Part shown: positions 1 through 12,700 of the stretch, one piece after another
Position numbering within the stretch: the stretch's first letter is position 1
Layout: every line of letters starts with the position of its first letter
NCBI RefSeq assembly: GCF_004011695.2
Contig: NC_082413.1
Span: 620,001 to 684,000, forward strand
Source of the DNA: Ascochyta rabiei
Lineage: Eukaryota > Ascomycota > Dothideomycetes > Pleosporales > Didymellaceae
Length of the DNA stretch: 64,000 bases
Reading direction: 5' to 3'
The notes under the pieces: generated by a model
What the model was told of the DNA's origin: nothing
Seen by the model: the letters and a program-made list of their open reading frames with translations, nothing else
The model's database searches: none
Position numbers and translations under genes: made by a program

Positions 1-8
1 TCGTGACC

Positions 9-2392
9 ATGGCGAACCAGGCGAAGGGCAAAAAGCCCATTGCGGTCATGAACAAATACGTCTACGATGGCTTCCTCTGGACTTTCTCCATACTGGTCGA
101 GCTCTTCTTCCGCGAAGTGCACCCTAGGAGCAGCTGGAAGGTGCCCAAGGATGGTCCCGTCATTTTCGTGTGCGCGCCGCACGCCAACCAGGTACGTCCA
201 CGAGCGCGACTTGTGCAGCGCTGCAGCAGAGAGCTAACAAATCGCAGTTTGTCGACCCTCTGATGTTGATGCGCGTAGTCAAGAAAGAGTCAGACCGCCG
301 AATTCAGTTTCTGATCGCCGACAAGTCCATGAAGAGAAAATTCATCGGCGCCATGGCTGGTTTGACGGGCGTGGTGCCTGTGGGAAGAGCCATGGATGCG
401 ACAAAACCTGCAAAGGGCAAAATCTACCTCCCGGATCCCATCAACGACCCGTGCCTAATTCGCGGTGTCGACACAAACTTCGAGGATCCGCTGTTCATGG
501 TCGGCGGCTCGCTAGTGCTGCCAAAGGTCGACAACAAGGCGGCTACGGCAGAGATATTGGAGATCAAGGGCCCTGAAGAGATCAGACTGAAGCGTGGCTT
601 CAAAGGCGGCGTTGCCATGCAGCAGCTGACTGGAAGAAACGACATGACCAAGGATGGCACTTTCATTGATGGCGCTTCCGCCAAGAAAGGCGTAGCAGAT
701 GGGTTCGAGGGCATCAACTTCCTCGTTGCGCCAAAGCTTGATCAGACGGAGGTTTACGACGCTGTCCACACGGTGCTCCACCACGGTGGAACTATAGGTA
801 TCTTCCCTGAGGGTGGCAGTCACGACCGGACTGACCTGCTGCCTCTGAAGGGTGAGTTGAAACCCTCCTTGGAATTGTATGTGTGCTAACCCCTGATAGC
901 CGGTGTCGCCATTATGGCTCTGGGTACGGTAGCGTCGAAACCGGACTGCAACTTGAAAATCATTCCCGTTGGCATGAACTATTTTCATGCCCACAAGTTC
1001 CGCTCAAGGGCGGTTATCGAATTCGGCACTCCAGTTGACATTCCACCTGAGCTCGCACAGAAGTTCGAAGGACCAGGCAGGCGTGACGCTATTGGCGAAA
1101 TGCTTGAGTCTGTCCGTCAAGCTCTTATTTCAGTTACTGTTACAACACCCGACTACGAAACACTGCAAGTCATCCAGGCCGTTCGCCGCTTATACAACTC
1201 CAAGGGCGCCAAGCTCCCACTGCCAAGAATCGTCGAGTTGAACCGACGACTCGTCAAGGGATATGAACGCTACAAGGACGACCCACGCATCGTCGAGCTC
1301 AGGAAAGAAGTGGTTTCCTATAATGCTAAGCTCAGGGCTGTCGGACTCCGAGACCACCAGGTACAGTACGCCAAGATGCACCCGCTGAAAGCCTTCTTCA
1401 CATTCTGGTACCGCCTTAGCAAGCTGCTTATCTTGACCCTGTTCGTCTTGCCTGGCACCATGCTGTTCGGTCTAGTCTTCATTGCAACCAAGATGATCTC
1501 CATCAAGAAGGCACAGGAAGCACTTGCTGCTTCGAATGTCAAAGTACAGGCTCGAGATGTCATGGCTACCTGGAAACTCCTCGTTGCAATGGCCGTAGCT
1601 CCCACAGTATATATGTGGTACATCGGTCTCGGTCTTTTCTGGTATTCGCGCAACAACTGCAATGGCTACCTCCCTCCAGGAATCCAAAAGCGCTACCTAG
1701 TCATTATACAAGCCATCATCTACCCAACAGTAACCTATGCCGCACTCCGCTTCGGCGAGGTCGCAATGGATATATTCAAATCGCTGGGTCCCCTGTGGAA
1801 AATGATGAACCCGTTCTCATCGACCGAACTCGTCAAAATCCAACAACGCCGCGAAAACCTCGCTCACCGCGTCAATGAACTCATCAACGAGCTCGGTCCT
1901 GAAATGTTCGACGACTTCTATAGCAAACGGATCATCCAGGACCCTTTCATCGCCGAAGAAGAAGTAGAGGCAGAAACGCCCCTTACACCGTCCCGCAAAA
2001 CACGGGCCGAAGCGGATGCAGAGGCGCCTCAAAATATCGAAACATACGACTACCCCACCTCCCCAGGCACAGAAAACGAGATTCCGCGCAACGAGTCCTT
2101 CCACGACCTTGCGAACCAGGATATCTTCTCTACACGCCCGCCTACGCCGAAGAAGGGGAGGAGCAGGAACAGCAGTTCTGCAAATCTAGGCTTCCAGCTC
2201 AAGCCGTTCAGTACAATTGACGGCAATCTGGATGAGGTGAAGAAGCGGCTCAAAGACGGCGTCCGGGATCGCAGGAGCAAGCGCAGGAGTAGTGGGGCGA
2301 ACAGCCTGCATGGAGACGGATTCGAAAGCGACAGGAGTAGCGAAGCGGGAGATGTCGAGGGACTAACTATGACGAAGAGGAAGGATAGGTGA
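9..2392 (+). CDS. GPT2: Glycerol-3-phosphate acyltransferase (SCT1/GPT2 type)
   Basis: Catalyses the first acylation of glycerol-3-phosphate (or dihydroxyacetone phosphate) in glycerolipid synthesis, at the ER membrane. Exons 9-191, 248-851 and 900-2392 give 759 aa, close to the usual length of yeast Sct1/Gpt2. Acyltransferase blocks are visible: APHANQ + FVDP (His58, Asp64), the VVPVGRAMD block near residue 104, FPEGGSHDRTD at about 247-257, and IIPVGMNYFHAHKFRSR after intron 2. Hydrophobic segments follow at about 410-520 (for example LILTLFVLPGTMLFGLVFI), and the last 150 residues are charged and Ser-rich, as in the yeast enzymes, where the tail is phosphorylated. Intron 1 falls between the His and Asp of the first motif. 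The ATG at 9 is the first in frame; only 8 bases of upstream sequence are in the window, so an additional 5' exon cannot be excluded. Family assignment is firm. Confidence 0.94.
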
Positions 2393-5300
2393 ACATGCGA
2401 CATGTAGGGAGAACAAGTTTGCATTGAGCAGATTTGGCGGTACGCATCGGGACAGGAAAAAGAGCAAGTGCCATCTGGCTGAGCGTTATGGCGCGCTATA
2501 CCAATTTTTTATTACTACGAATATCCATTCATTCTTTTCTTTCTCTTTACTATTCGATGATCCTGCCATCTTTGCCTTCGCAGCCATATTCATATCTGCT
2601 ATTCAGCTCACTCCAAGCATCTCTACTTCATCCCAGGAATATAAACGAACGTCATCCAGATCTTCGGTTCTTGTCTCTCCGCGTTGAATCCCACTGCTTC
2701 CAGGAAGAAAGACAGGACTGGACAGCCAGTCTGTTGGATCAGAGTTGAAGGGAGAAAGAAGTCGTAGTGATTTTTGCAGGCTGCTCAGTACTCATGAGTG
2801 GTAACACGCGATACACGGCACTCGCTTTTGTCTCGGTCAGATGTTGCACTGAGATAAACTCGTGTAGAACTGGGTGTTGCGTGTTCTGACTACTGTTGCG
2901 TGCTCAAATACGGAGCGGGGTATCAGGCACGGAAAGTGTTGTGTATTTGTTCGCTACACTGAAACGCTGATGTACGTGAAGAAGCCGTCTAGTGCAGCTG
3001 ATGTACGCGTCTGTATACCACGTGAAACGATGGCGGAGCTGCTGTCCGTGTCGAAACAAGGTTGAGTCTTTGGGGGCAGTGTTTCCTCGCTTTCATGAAT
3101 TGAGGGGAACCGACTACAGTCACTTCGACTGCATCTGCTGACCTACATCGGCCCACGTAGCTCACCCTGTCAAGCGCATCTCCATTCCGGTCAACGTTGT
3201 TGTGCTCGGCGGGCTTGGAGGACCTGGCGTTGAACGCAGGAATCATTGCAGTCGGCCTATCGGACATACCGAGTCGTGCATGCATGCAATCTCATCTAGC
3301 GTATGTGGGGGACGGTGGCGAATATTCACGGGCTTCCACTCTGGGGACGGATATTCCGGATCCTCGCGCTTGTAGCCGGGTCGTCGCAGCAAAAAGTGTT
3401 GATCGTACATCGGTGTGTTCGTCGAAAGATAAGGCACGAGCACTTTCGAGCAGTGTGTGTCGCGAAAGGCGATTCGTCGAAAAGTCCTCCGTGCAATGTC
3501 TCCTGACTTGATCTTGACACATACTGACGAATCCAAGAAGCCAAGTCCAAGAGGCCAGGCCATGATACGTCGTGAGCTGTCTAGCGTATGTGGAGAAAAG
3601 GCTGACGTTGTATTGATTGTAGAGCTGGGTACAGGGAGGGCGCTCGCTAGCGTATGTGGGGTTGAGCATATCTTCAGAAAGTGGTTGGATGGCTTAACCT
3701 GACGAGGCAAAACAATCCAGATTTGATCGTCGGCTGCAAACAGCAGTCGATTGAGAGGTTTGAGCTGCCTGGCATGTCTTCCAGCGTTGTGTTCATGTGG
3801 AAGTCAATCGCAGGTCGTGACGCTTATGAGTTCTCAGCTGTTCTTGCGGTTTGCTCGCATCGAATGTAATAAAAAACAACCCCTGGAGAACTTGGTAGCT
3901 GATGCATTAATGGAGATGCATACGAGAGATCCACTGACAGCGATACTCTGTCTACAGTCTGCGCAAGGACAGAACGAGCTGCACGAGGTGTCAACTTTTG
4001 TAGTCGCCAAGACTCTTTCTAAACGTTGTGATAGCAAACCAGCAGTTATTTTCTAGATCGATGCGCATTAATGACTGCTCCGTTACTGAATCGAAATGTG
4101 CTTAGTGTAGTGTACTGCGATGAATGCCGTGATTTGACAGATCGTCAAGGATCTTAACCAATGCCACAGTTGAGCACGAAGACGCCAGAGCACCTCTCGG
4201 AGTATCTCCTAGATGTGCGAAGCCGGTCATGGCTCTCTTTGAGGCGCCCAGGCTCGGTATTTTCGAGAATTTCTATTCCGTGTGACGCGGTCGGTTCCGT
4301 ACAAGAGTCTTGCAGACTGCCAATCGTGCGACATGATTCATGCCTATCAGAATAGTCGACGACTTGAGCAAGATTCGGTGTGCACGTGGTACCTGAGGAT
4401 AAGAGGGCAAATGTGATTTCTGCGGGAGCCGCACAGGATTGTCGTCCAAATCCGCAGCACGCTACCAACCGTCTGCAGAAGCGGTGTCGTAACGAACGGT
4501 CCTGATTTGTCAGAGGGAGGATTGATACCTGGTTGCGGCCTAGTCCGAGGGAAGCTGCAGATACGAATCACGTGGCCCTGGATGCCGGGAGGGTTGTGCA
4601 TGTACATCCACGGTTATTTAGCAAGCGGTGATGAGTCAATATTTCGTCAAGCGCCATGAGCTGATACCATGCCGGCCTTCTTCTGCATCTTCCGGTGACC
4701 TGTTCAAATTTACTGAAGTGATCTTGACGGAGATAAAGCCTCGGGGTGTCTACCGGCAGCCAATAGAAAATCTGAACAAAATTGTAGATTGCCAAGTTGG
4801 CATCCAACCTCACTCCGTAGCCAAATTCTCGATAGCCCCGTCAGAAACAGCACGAATCACTGCTGATACCGCCCCTTAGCTCCCGCAAAGGACAACTGTC
4901 GACTAGCTCTTTCTAGACCCTGAATCTGGCGCTCGGGCTCGTCCACGCTCTGGTTCCGTTCGAAGCCCACCGCGACGGGTGACGCAGTCTGTGCGCGTAG
5001 GTTGTGAAATCTGCGTCCTCGATGCAATGTGTCATCTTCGCTGCTGCCGTAGGACTGGCTGGAGAAAACGCTGATTGTGCATTGGTCTCGAGACTCTCGA
5101 GATACGGACGTGCCGCAGCTCTTGCTCGTCGACTGTCATCCGGACCGGCGGTCGAGGGTCGCTGATGGCGATCGCATGTCAGACGGTATACGGGCAAAAA
5201 CATGTCCTGTGTTTTATCACTGACGTCGCGCGACCGGTTTTATGTACGTTTGGTCGTCGTTGCCAGAGAACCACCCGGAGTAGTTTAGCGCACTTTAGCT

Positions 5301-5650
5301 CATGGCGTGCTCGAGGTCAAGCACGCAACCGCGATCAATTTCCACTGGTCGGAATAGTCACGACAGGTAGGAATCATAGTTGCGCTCAAGCCGATCCTTC
5401 CCCACATACACCGTGCGTCAAGCAACGACTGGGGCGCCACCATTACCTATAAAGGTTTGTTCGCCCTCACCTTCACCTTGTTTGGCACACAACCAAAACC
5501 GCATTGCGTTTGCTTCAGTAGTAATCTTACTCTTCCAGCCACGCCATCACACGGTGTCTGTTCTCATTACTTGCCAGCTTCCTTACTCTCAATTTCACTA
5601 TCAAATACACAAACAATCAGCGACTGAAGTTCGATCATTCGTACACAAGA
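2393..5650. other. Gene-poor block of 3.2 kb
   Basis: Only short overlapping open frames without recognisable domains lie here (the longest is about 155 codons, minus strand, 3243-3710). I could not assemble a spliced gene. A 13-bp sequence occurs three times at 3296-3659 (separate entry). The last few hundred bases before 5651 are presumably the promoter and leader of the sulfatase gene; a TATA-like CTATAAAGG lies near 5449. I see no transposase, reverse transcriptase or terminal repeats. Confidence 0.6.
3296..3659. repeat. Three copies of a 13-bp word, CTAGCGTATGTGG
   Basis: Exact copies of CTAGCGTATGTGG begin at 3296, 3581 and 3647. Spacings are 285 and 66 bp, both multiples of three, so on the minus strand the copies fall in one open frame (3292-3669) and read as TYA(R/S). 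Flanking bases differ, so this is a dispersed short repeat and not a tandem array. Function unknown. Confidence 0.7.
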
Positions 5651-7634
5651 ATGGCACCCAGCGCCATACGACTAGAGTCTCCGCCGGCTCAAACTCATCC
5701 ACTTAAGCAGTCAACGCCACAAGGAGCTGCCTCTATCGAGGCACACACTCCGGTCAACAGCCATATTTCACTCAGCTCTCGTCCCACTAACAGCAATGGC
5801 CATGCCAATGGCAGCAACGGTACACACAACGGTATTGGTCACCCCCAGCAGCAGTCTGGTCGGGGTTTCGTTTCATCACAGTCTCTTCTTGAGCAGTCAG
5901 CGAGATCAGCATCTGGAGGCCAAGCTTCGGTTGGATCTTCGAAACAGCCAAATATTCTGTACATCATGGCTGATCAGATGTCTGCGCCTCTTCTAAAAAT
6001 GAACAATCCAGAATCCGTCATCAAAACGCCCAACCTTGACAAGCTTGCGGAGACTGGTGTTGTGTTCTCTAGCGCCTACTGCAATTCCCCTCTGTGTGCG
6101 CCTTCAAGGTTCACCATGTGCACAGGGCAGCTTCCATCCAAGATTGGCGGCTACGACAACGCGTCCATACTTGCGCCTGAAGTTCCTACCTATGCACACT
6201 ACCTCAGAGCCGAGGGATATGAGACCGCCCTTGCTGGCAAGATGCACTTCATTGGCCCCGATCAACTCCACGGATTCGAACACAGGCAAGTCGCGTTATT
6301 TGATAGTGTTGGCTATGGCTAATCAATGCTTCAGGCTCACGACGGATATCTACCCCGCTGATCTTGGATGGTCAGTGAACTGGGATAAGCCTGAGGAGCG
6401 ACAAGAGTGGTTCCACAACATGTCTTCGGTCTTACAAGCTGGCCCTACCGTGCGAACCAACCAGCTGGACTACGACGAAGAAGTCATGTACAAGGTAAGA
6501 AAGCTCCAATAAGTAGACGTAACTTACCTGGAATACTAATGTCCATGGCAGGCTTCTCAATACCTACATGAGTATGTTCGTAAGCCATCAGAGACTCGTC
6601 GTCCTTTCGCTCTCACTGTCTCGTTAACACACCCCCACGACCCTTACGCCATGCTTCGAGAATACTGGGATCTATACGAAGATGTTGAGATTCCACTTCC
6701 CGAGTCAGAGATTCCTCAAGACGAACAGGACCCTCATTCTCAACGTATCATGAAGTGCATCGACCTCTGGAACAATCCTGTCCCCGATGAGGCGAAACTA
6801 CGCGCTCGCCGTGCCTACTTCGCTGAATGCAGTTTCGTCGACGATCAGGTTGGGAAGCTTATGAAAATCCTCAAGAACTCTTTTCTTGACCAGGACACGA
6901 TCATTGTGTTCTCAGGCGATCATGGCGACATGCTCGGCGACCGTGGTCTTTGGTACAAGATGTCATGGTTCGAGAACAGCGCGCGCGTGCCAATGATCAT
7001 CAACTACCCCTCCAAATTCGAGCCGAAGCGTGTGACGGAGTCGGTGTCTACCATGGATCTCCTTCCAACCTTCGTAGACCTTGCAGGAGGAGATGCGTCA
7101 GCCATTCTACCCATCGACGGTGTCAGCCTTCACGACTATCTTGTTTCAGACAAGCCTGGCAAGGACGAGGTCTTTGGTGAATACATGGGCGAGGGTACTG
7201 TCACCCCTACCTACATGATCCGTCGTCACCAATGGAAGTACACCTGCTCCCTGATCGACCCGCCGCAGTTGTTCGATCTGGTCAATGATCCCAAAGAGCT
7301 CAACAACCTTGCCTTCTCGGACAAGCCTCAGCATCAAGAGGTGCTTCAACAGTTTGATGCCGAAGCCCGTGCTAAGTGGGACTTCGCGCAGATTCACAAG
7401 GACGCGCTGAAGAGCCAACGCCAGCGCCGGACGTGCTGGAAGGCCTTGCAGCTTGGTCGCAGGGAACACTGGGATTACGAGCCACCTGCGGCTGGCAGAG
7501 ACAGGTTCATCCGCTCTCACATCCCACTGGACGATCTTGAACTTCGGGCTAGGTTCCCTGTTGTCGACCAGTATGGTCGCGAGGAATCGGCTACCGCGTC
7601 ACATCACGGTCTTGCTGGCGCCTGTGGCGAGTAG
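5651..7634 (+). CDS. Choline-sulfatase-type sulfatase
   Basis: Predicted to hydrolyse choline-O-sulfate, a fungal sulfur store and osmolyte, to choline and sulfate in the cytosol. Exons 5651-6285, 6335-6494 and 6552-7634 give 625 aa. A Ser/Gly/Asn-rich tail of about 95 residues precedes the enzyme, which starts at PNILYIMADQMSAP (metal-binding Asp108). The sulfatase signature is SPLCAPSR, where Cys149 would become formylglycine. Other blocks are GKMHFIGPDQLHGFEHR, LTTDIYPADLGW and FSGDHGDMLGDRGLWYK, all typical of the BetC branch. Bacterial BetC is about 500 aa, so the N-terminal extension is extra. There is no signal peptide, consistent with an intracellular enzyme. Intron 1 (6286-6334) has a GC donor, AG|GCAAGT; it is required to keep frame and conserved sequence. 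Substrate is inferred from the subfamily; another small sulfate ester is possible. Confidence 0.9.
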
Positions 7635-8138
7635 GTCAAGTACGTTGAGATTTTTTGTTTCCTTCTGTTCCCTTGTTCGTGTCTCCTTCACAGCCTCCAA
7701 GCGGATTATACGTGATGAATTTACGACTTCAACGGCGTTTAGATTCAGAGATATACCAGGCCAGCACGCGATGCATTGTCACGCTGATTTCAGCGTATGA
7801 GCTAAGCATTCAATGATGCAAATGAGTGCGCATGTAAAATAGCCAGTAGCAGAAATGATCTTCTGTGACGAGTTGATGATTAGTCAAAGTGCCCATGTCT
7901 TGTGTTGAGTAATGCGTATTGTGAGTTCGGGGCTGTCATGTAAACGCGCGGTTGGGTTGACAATCGCCACGTGACTCACACGTTATCGCCGGGGCCAATC
8001 AGCCGCGGGACCATCGTCGTCACTTGATTGTGGCCATACCTGCTCCTCAACACCAGCCCTGCTTGTTTGTTGCGCTCTTGTACACTGATACACTTTGCCC
8101 TTCGTCCAACAACCTCACAACCCTTACCTCAAAGCACC
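7635..8138. other. Intergenic region between sulfatase and RAD6-type genes
   Basis: This holds the sulfatase 3' end and the promoter and leader of the downstream E2 gene. A palindromic CACGTG lies near 7970, about 165 bp before the E2 start. I see nothing else supportable. Confidence 0.5.
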
Positions 8139-8879
8139 ATGTCTACCGCAGCCCGCCGTCGTTTGATGCGCGACTTCAAGGTACGCCACCGCAATGCACA
8201 ACTAGCCTGCTAGCCTGGAACATCGAGCATACTCATGGGAAAGAGCTCATGCTGAACTGACAATCTCAGCGTATGCAGACTGATCCTCCTGCTGGCGTGT
8301 CCGCTTCTCCTATAGCCGACAACGTCATGACCTGGTACGTTCTGGCGCATCGTACCCCTCCCCCGCACGCGACATCCCCGAGTACATCCAGTACACATGC
8401 TCCTGGAGATGCGCTTCTCCAAGAACTACACCGCACTGTGGGAGAAGCCTCTTTGCTGATCGTGAAACAGGAACGCAGTGATCATAGGTCCGGCTGACAC
8501 ACCGTTCGAGGACGGCACCTTTCGCCTTGTCATGCACTTTGAAGAAGCCTACCCGAATAAGCCCCCGGGTGTCAAGTTCATTAGTCAGATGTTCCACCCG
8601 AACGTATACGGTACAGGCGAGCTGTGTCTGGATATCCTGCAGAATCGGTGGTCGCCGACGTACGACGTTGCGGCGATTTTGACGAGTATCCAGAGGTATG
8701 GCACCTAGATGGGCGCCTGGCTTCGGCGAAGCAGAACGAAGCTAATGACTTGTAGTCTGTTGAACGACCCGAACACGTCGTCGCCGGCAAACGTAGAAGC
8801 GTCGAACCTGTACAAGGAGAACCGGAAAGAGTACACAAAGCGCGTACGGGAAACGGTCGAGAAGAGCTGGGAGGACTGA
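8139..8879 (+). CDS. RAD6: Ubiquitin-conjugating enzyme E2, RAD6/UBC2 type
   Basis: This E2 works with RING ligases of the Rad18, Bre1 and Ubr1 types in post-replication repair, histone H2B ubiquitination and N-degron turnover. Exons 8139-8180, 8270-8334, 8471-8695 and 8756-8879 give exactly 151 aa, the normal fungal length without the acidic tail of budding yeast. The start [20 protein letters not shown], the HPN at 78-80 and the active site [17 protein letters not shown] with Cys88 match the family position for position. Intron 1 lies after the first 14 codons and intron 2 (136 nt) is the longest. Start and frame are unambiguous because all four exons join in phase. Orthologues are uvsJ in Aspergillus and mus-8 in Neurospora (recalled). 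Confidence 0.97.
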
Positions 8880-9709
8880 TCAAGTGCCGATCGAGGAGCA
8901 ATATGTTAGCATGATATGGCATGGACTAGGAGTTACAAGGCACCTTTAGGCCGACCCGTACTAGTTGTATTGTATTCGGAGTTCGCAGGCGTATCCGCAT
9001 GGTGCTGTTACAGCGAGGCGTTTTGGACTATGGCAGATTGTGTTTGTAGCAGACTCTGCAATGAATAGATCTGCAATCTCATCTGCAATCTCATCTGCAA
9101 TCTCATCTGTAATCTCACCTGCTGTAGCATAATGCGCCGTTGCCGGTCTTGAGCGCGACAACTAGTCGCAGGGTGTAATGACAGGTGGGTAAGATGTCGA
9201 AGCTCAACGCAGGGTTCTTAGGATTGTGGCCACCGCATCGCAAGTAAGCATCACAAGATCACAAGCATCTTTGCCAAACTGGATGAGGCTGCGGCACGCC
9301 GTTGGTCGGCGCGGGGGGAAGGCGCGCTAGCGCAGGTCGTCCATCAACAAGCCGAAGCCTACACCTCGATCGGACCCTGGCAGCCCAGCAACGACGCCGG
9401 TCACGCACTCCTTTCCTGCTCTCCCGCCCAAGCATTTGCTGGTCTCCTCCCCCCGGGGTGTACTAGGTCGCACTACCCGCTGACTCCAGGTTGCCTTGTC
9501 TTGGCGTTGCCTGGGACGCTTTGATTTGTTTTCCCCTAAACGGCAGCGGGGCCCTTAATCACCTTCTCGCACGCGCCAGATCCCCGCGAGACGTGACGGT
9601 ACCACAACAGCACCCCCCCACTGGGCCTGCAGCGACTTCCTCAGCCTCATACCGAGAGGCGCAGGTAAAGTGAGGCCGTGGGGCCGAGACACTGCAACGT
9701 CTCGCAATC
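8880..9709. other. Intergenic region before kinesin gene
   Basis: No credible coding sequence. It contains a 12-bp tandem repeat at 9069-9116 (separate entry) and the GC-rich promoter and leader of the kinesin gene. Confidence 0.5.
9069..9116. repeat. 12-bp tandem repeat, four copies
   Basis: The unit ATCTGCAATCTC is repeated four times head to tail; the fourth copy has one change (ATCTGTAATCTC). It sits about 190 bp downstream of the RAD6-type stop codon, so it may lie in that gene's 3' flank. Confidence 0.9.
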
Positions 9710-12700
9710 ATGTCGTGAGTTCCTCTCGAGAATGCGGTGAGCGTTCAGACACAAGACTAATCTGGCACGGCAGGGGCTCCAACACCATCAAAGGTACGGT
9801 GCAACACAGAGACCGTGTACGGAAGGATATGCAGGTTACTGACTGTGGGACAATGCAGTGGTGGCGCGTTTCCGTCCGCAGAACAAGATCGAGATAGCCA
9901 GTGGTGGTGAGCCCATTGTTGACTTCAAGTCGGACGACACATGCTCGATTCAAGTATGTTCCAGCTTCAACGAGGCAAACCCACACAATCACAGAGAGCT
10001 GGCTGACAGGACGTGTGCAGTCGAAAGAGGCCTCTGGGGCCTTCACCTTCGATCGAGTCTTCGACATGAGCTCGCGCCAGGTTGACGTGTTCGACTATTC
10101 TATTCGGCCGACCGTCGACGACATTCTCAATGGGTACAACGGCACAGTCTTCGCCTACGGCCAGACGGGTGCGGGCAAGTCATATACCATGATGGGAAGC
10201 GATATTGACGACGACGTCGGCAAGGGTGTCATTCCGCGTATCGTCGAACAGATCTTTGCAAGCATCCTAGCATCTCCCGGCAACATCGAATACACCGTCC
10301 GGGTGAGCTACATGGAGATTTATATGGAGCGCATTCGAGATCTGCTCATGCCACAGAACGACAATTTGGCTGTGCACGAGGAGAAAAACAGGGGTGTATA
10401 CGTCAAGGGCTTGCTGGAAGTTTATGTCTCGAGTGTAGATGAGGTCTATGAGGTCCTGCGAAGAGGTGGACAATCAAGAGCGGTCTCAGCCACGAACATG
10501 AATGCAGAGTCATCGCGTTCCCATTCGATCCTCGTCGTTACAGTTACTCAGAAGAACGTCGAAACAGGGTCGATGAAGAGCGGACAGCTTTTCTTGGTCG
10601 ATCTGGCTGGTTCCGAGAAGGTTGGCAAGACGGGTGCTAGTGGTCAGACACTGGAGGAGGCAAAGAAGATCAACAAGAGTCTGAGTGCGCTGGGCATGGT
10701 CATCAACTCCTTGACCGACTCAAAAGCCTCTCACGTTCCCTACCGAGACTCGAAACTTACCCGTATCCTGCAAGAATCGCTGGGAGGTAACTCCAGGACG
10801 ACCCTGATCATCAACTGCTCGCCGAGTAGTTACAACGATGTCGAAACGCTGAGCACCCTGCGATTCGGTATGCGAGCAAAGACTATCAAGAACAAAGCCA
10901 AGGTCAACGCCGAACTCAGTCCCGCGGAGCTAAAGGCTATGCTCAAGAAGGCGCAAAGTCAAATCACGACATTTGAAACCTACATCGGCTCATTAGAAGG
11001 CGAAGTTTCTCTTTGGCGTGGCGGAGAGTCGGTGCCAAAGGAGAAATGGACACCTGCGATTGAGGGTGGTGCGTCCACTACAAACAAGAGACCGGCTTCA
11101 GCAGCTCGGGCACAAACCCCATCCCGATTTGATGCAACCAGGAATTCGGAAACGCCTTCGAGACCAGACTCACGGATGGATCTTGACCGCGCAGGCACAC
11201 CCAGCATACCTTTGGATAAAGACGAGAAAGACGAGTTCTTAAGGAGAGAGAACGAGCTTCAAGATCAGGTCGCAGAGAGGGAGTCGCAGCTTGCCAAGGC
11301 CGAAGACCAGTTGAAGACCACTAAAGACGAGCTCCAGTACTACAAGGCCAAAGACGGCGAATCGACCAAGGCCCACGAGAGGATGACGACGGAGCTCAAC
11401 GACCTCAAGATGATGGTTGAGAAGATTCAGTTCGAAGGCAAAGAGGCCCATATCACTATGGACGGACTGAAGGAGGCCAACTCGGAGCTTACCATGGAGC
11501 TGGATGAAGTCAAGCAACAGCTTCTAGACGCGAAGATGAACGCCAAGGAGTCAAGTGCTGCCATAGACGAAAAGAAGAAGAAGAAGGCCGAGGCGATGGC
11601 ACAGATGATGGCTGGCTTTGATCTTGGTGATGAAGTATTTAGCGACAACGAACGCAGCATCCGCAAGATCATCGAACAACTTGATCAGCTACACGAGATG
11701 AGTTCAGCTGGAGAAGCAATTGCTCCAGACTCTCTACAGGAACTCAGGGAGAAGATAGTGGAAACCCAAGGCATTGTTCGACAGGCGGAGCTCTCGCTTA
11801 CAGCACGCAACGAAGAAGACAACGTCCACAACAAGCGACGCGAAGCCCTCGAAGCACGAACTGCGACACTGCAACGTTCGTACGAGGAGCTTCTCGAGAG
11901 CAACCTGTCCGAGGCAGACACCGAAGAGCTCAAGGCCCGTCTCGCAGATGCTTACGCTGCTCGACAAGATGGCAACGTAGAGCTCGTTGACGATCTGAAA
12001 GCAGATCTGGCTCGGAGAGTGGAGGAGAATCAGAAATTCAAGAACGAGATCGAGGGCCTGCAGCAACGTATCAAGAGCGGCGCGATCGCCAACGGTGTCG
12101 CAAACGGCATCAACGGCAAGTCTGTGCAACAACAGATCGCCGAGTTCGACAACATGAAGAAGAGCCTGATGCGTGACCTGCAGAACAGGTGTGAGCGGGT
12201 AAGTATTATCAGCGCCACGATACTCTCTTTCCTGTTCGTGTGAAGGTATGCTGACCCCTCACCCTACAGGTCGTTGAGTTGGAGATCTCCCTTGACGAGA
12301 CACGAGAACAGTACAACAACGTACTTCGCACGTCCAACAATCGCGCACAGCAGAAGAAGATGATGTTCCTCGAGCGCAACCTGGAGCAGCTCACTGTTGT
12401 GCAGAGGCAGCTCGTTGAGCAGAACAGCTCCCTGAAGAAGGAGGTTGCCATTGCTGAGCGCAAGCTAATTGCACGCAATGAGCGCATCCAGTCGTTGGAG
12501 AGCTTGCTGCAAGACAGCCAGGAGAAGCTGACAGCAGCAAACCACCGGTATGTCTCCCAGTTAACCTGCACGGAGCTTGAACTGATTGAACATAGCTTCG
12601 AGTCGCAACTCACAGCTGTCAAGGAGCGTCTTGAAGCTGCGAAGGCCGGCTCAACACGAGGCCTTGGTTCGCCCAGCGCCGGTGCTTCATTTGCCTTTGG

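Noticed and set aside
3243..3710. 155-codon minus-strand frame in the first gene-poor block
   Set aside because: No ATG-supported conserved product, overlaps three other frames of similar length, no domain.
9069..9116. Short repeat array considered as CRISPR
   Set aside because: Repeats are contiguous 12-mers without spacers in a eukaryotic genome; the same applies to the other arrays.
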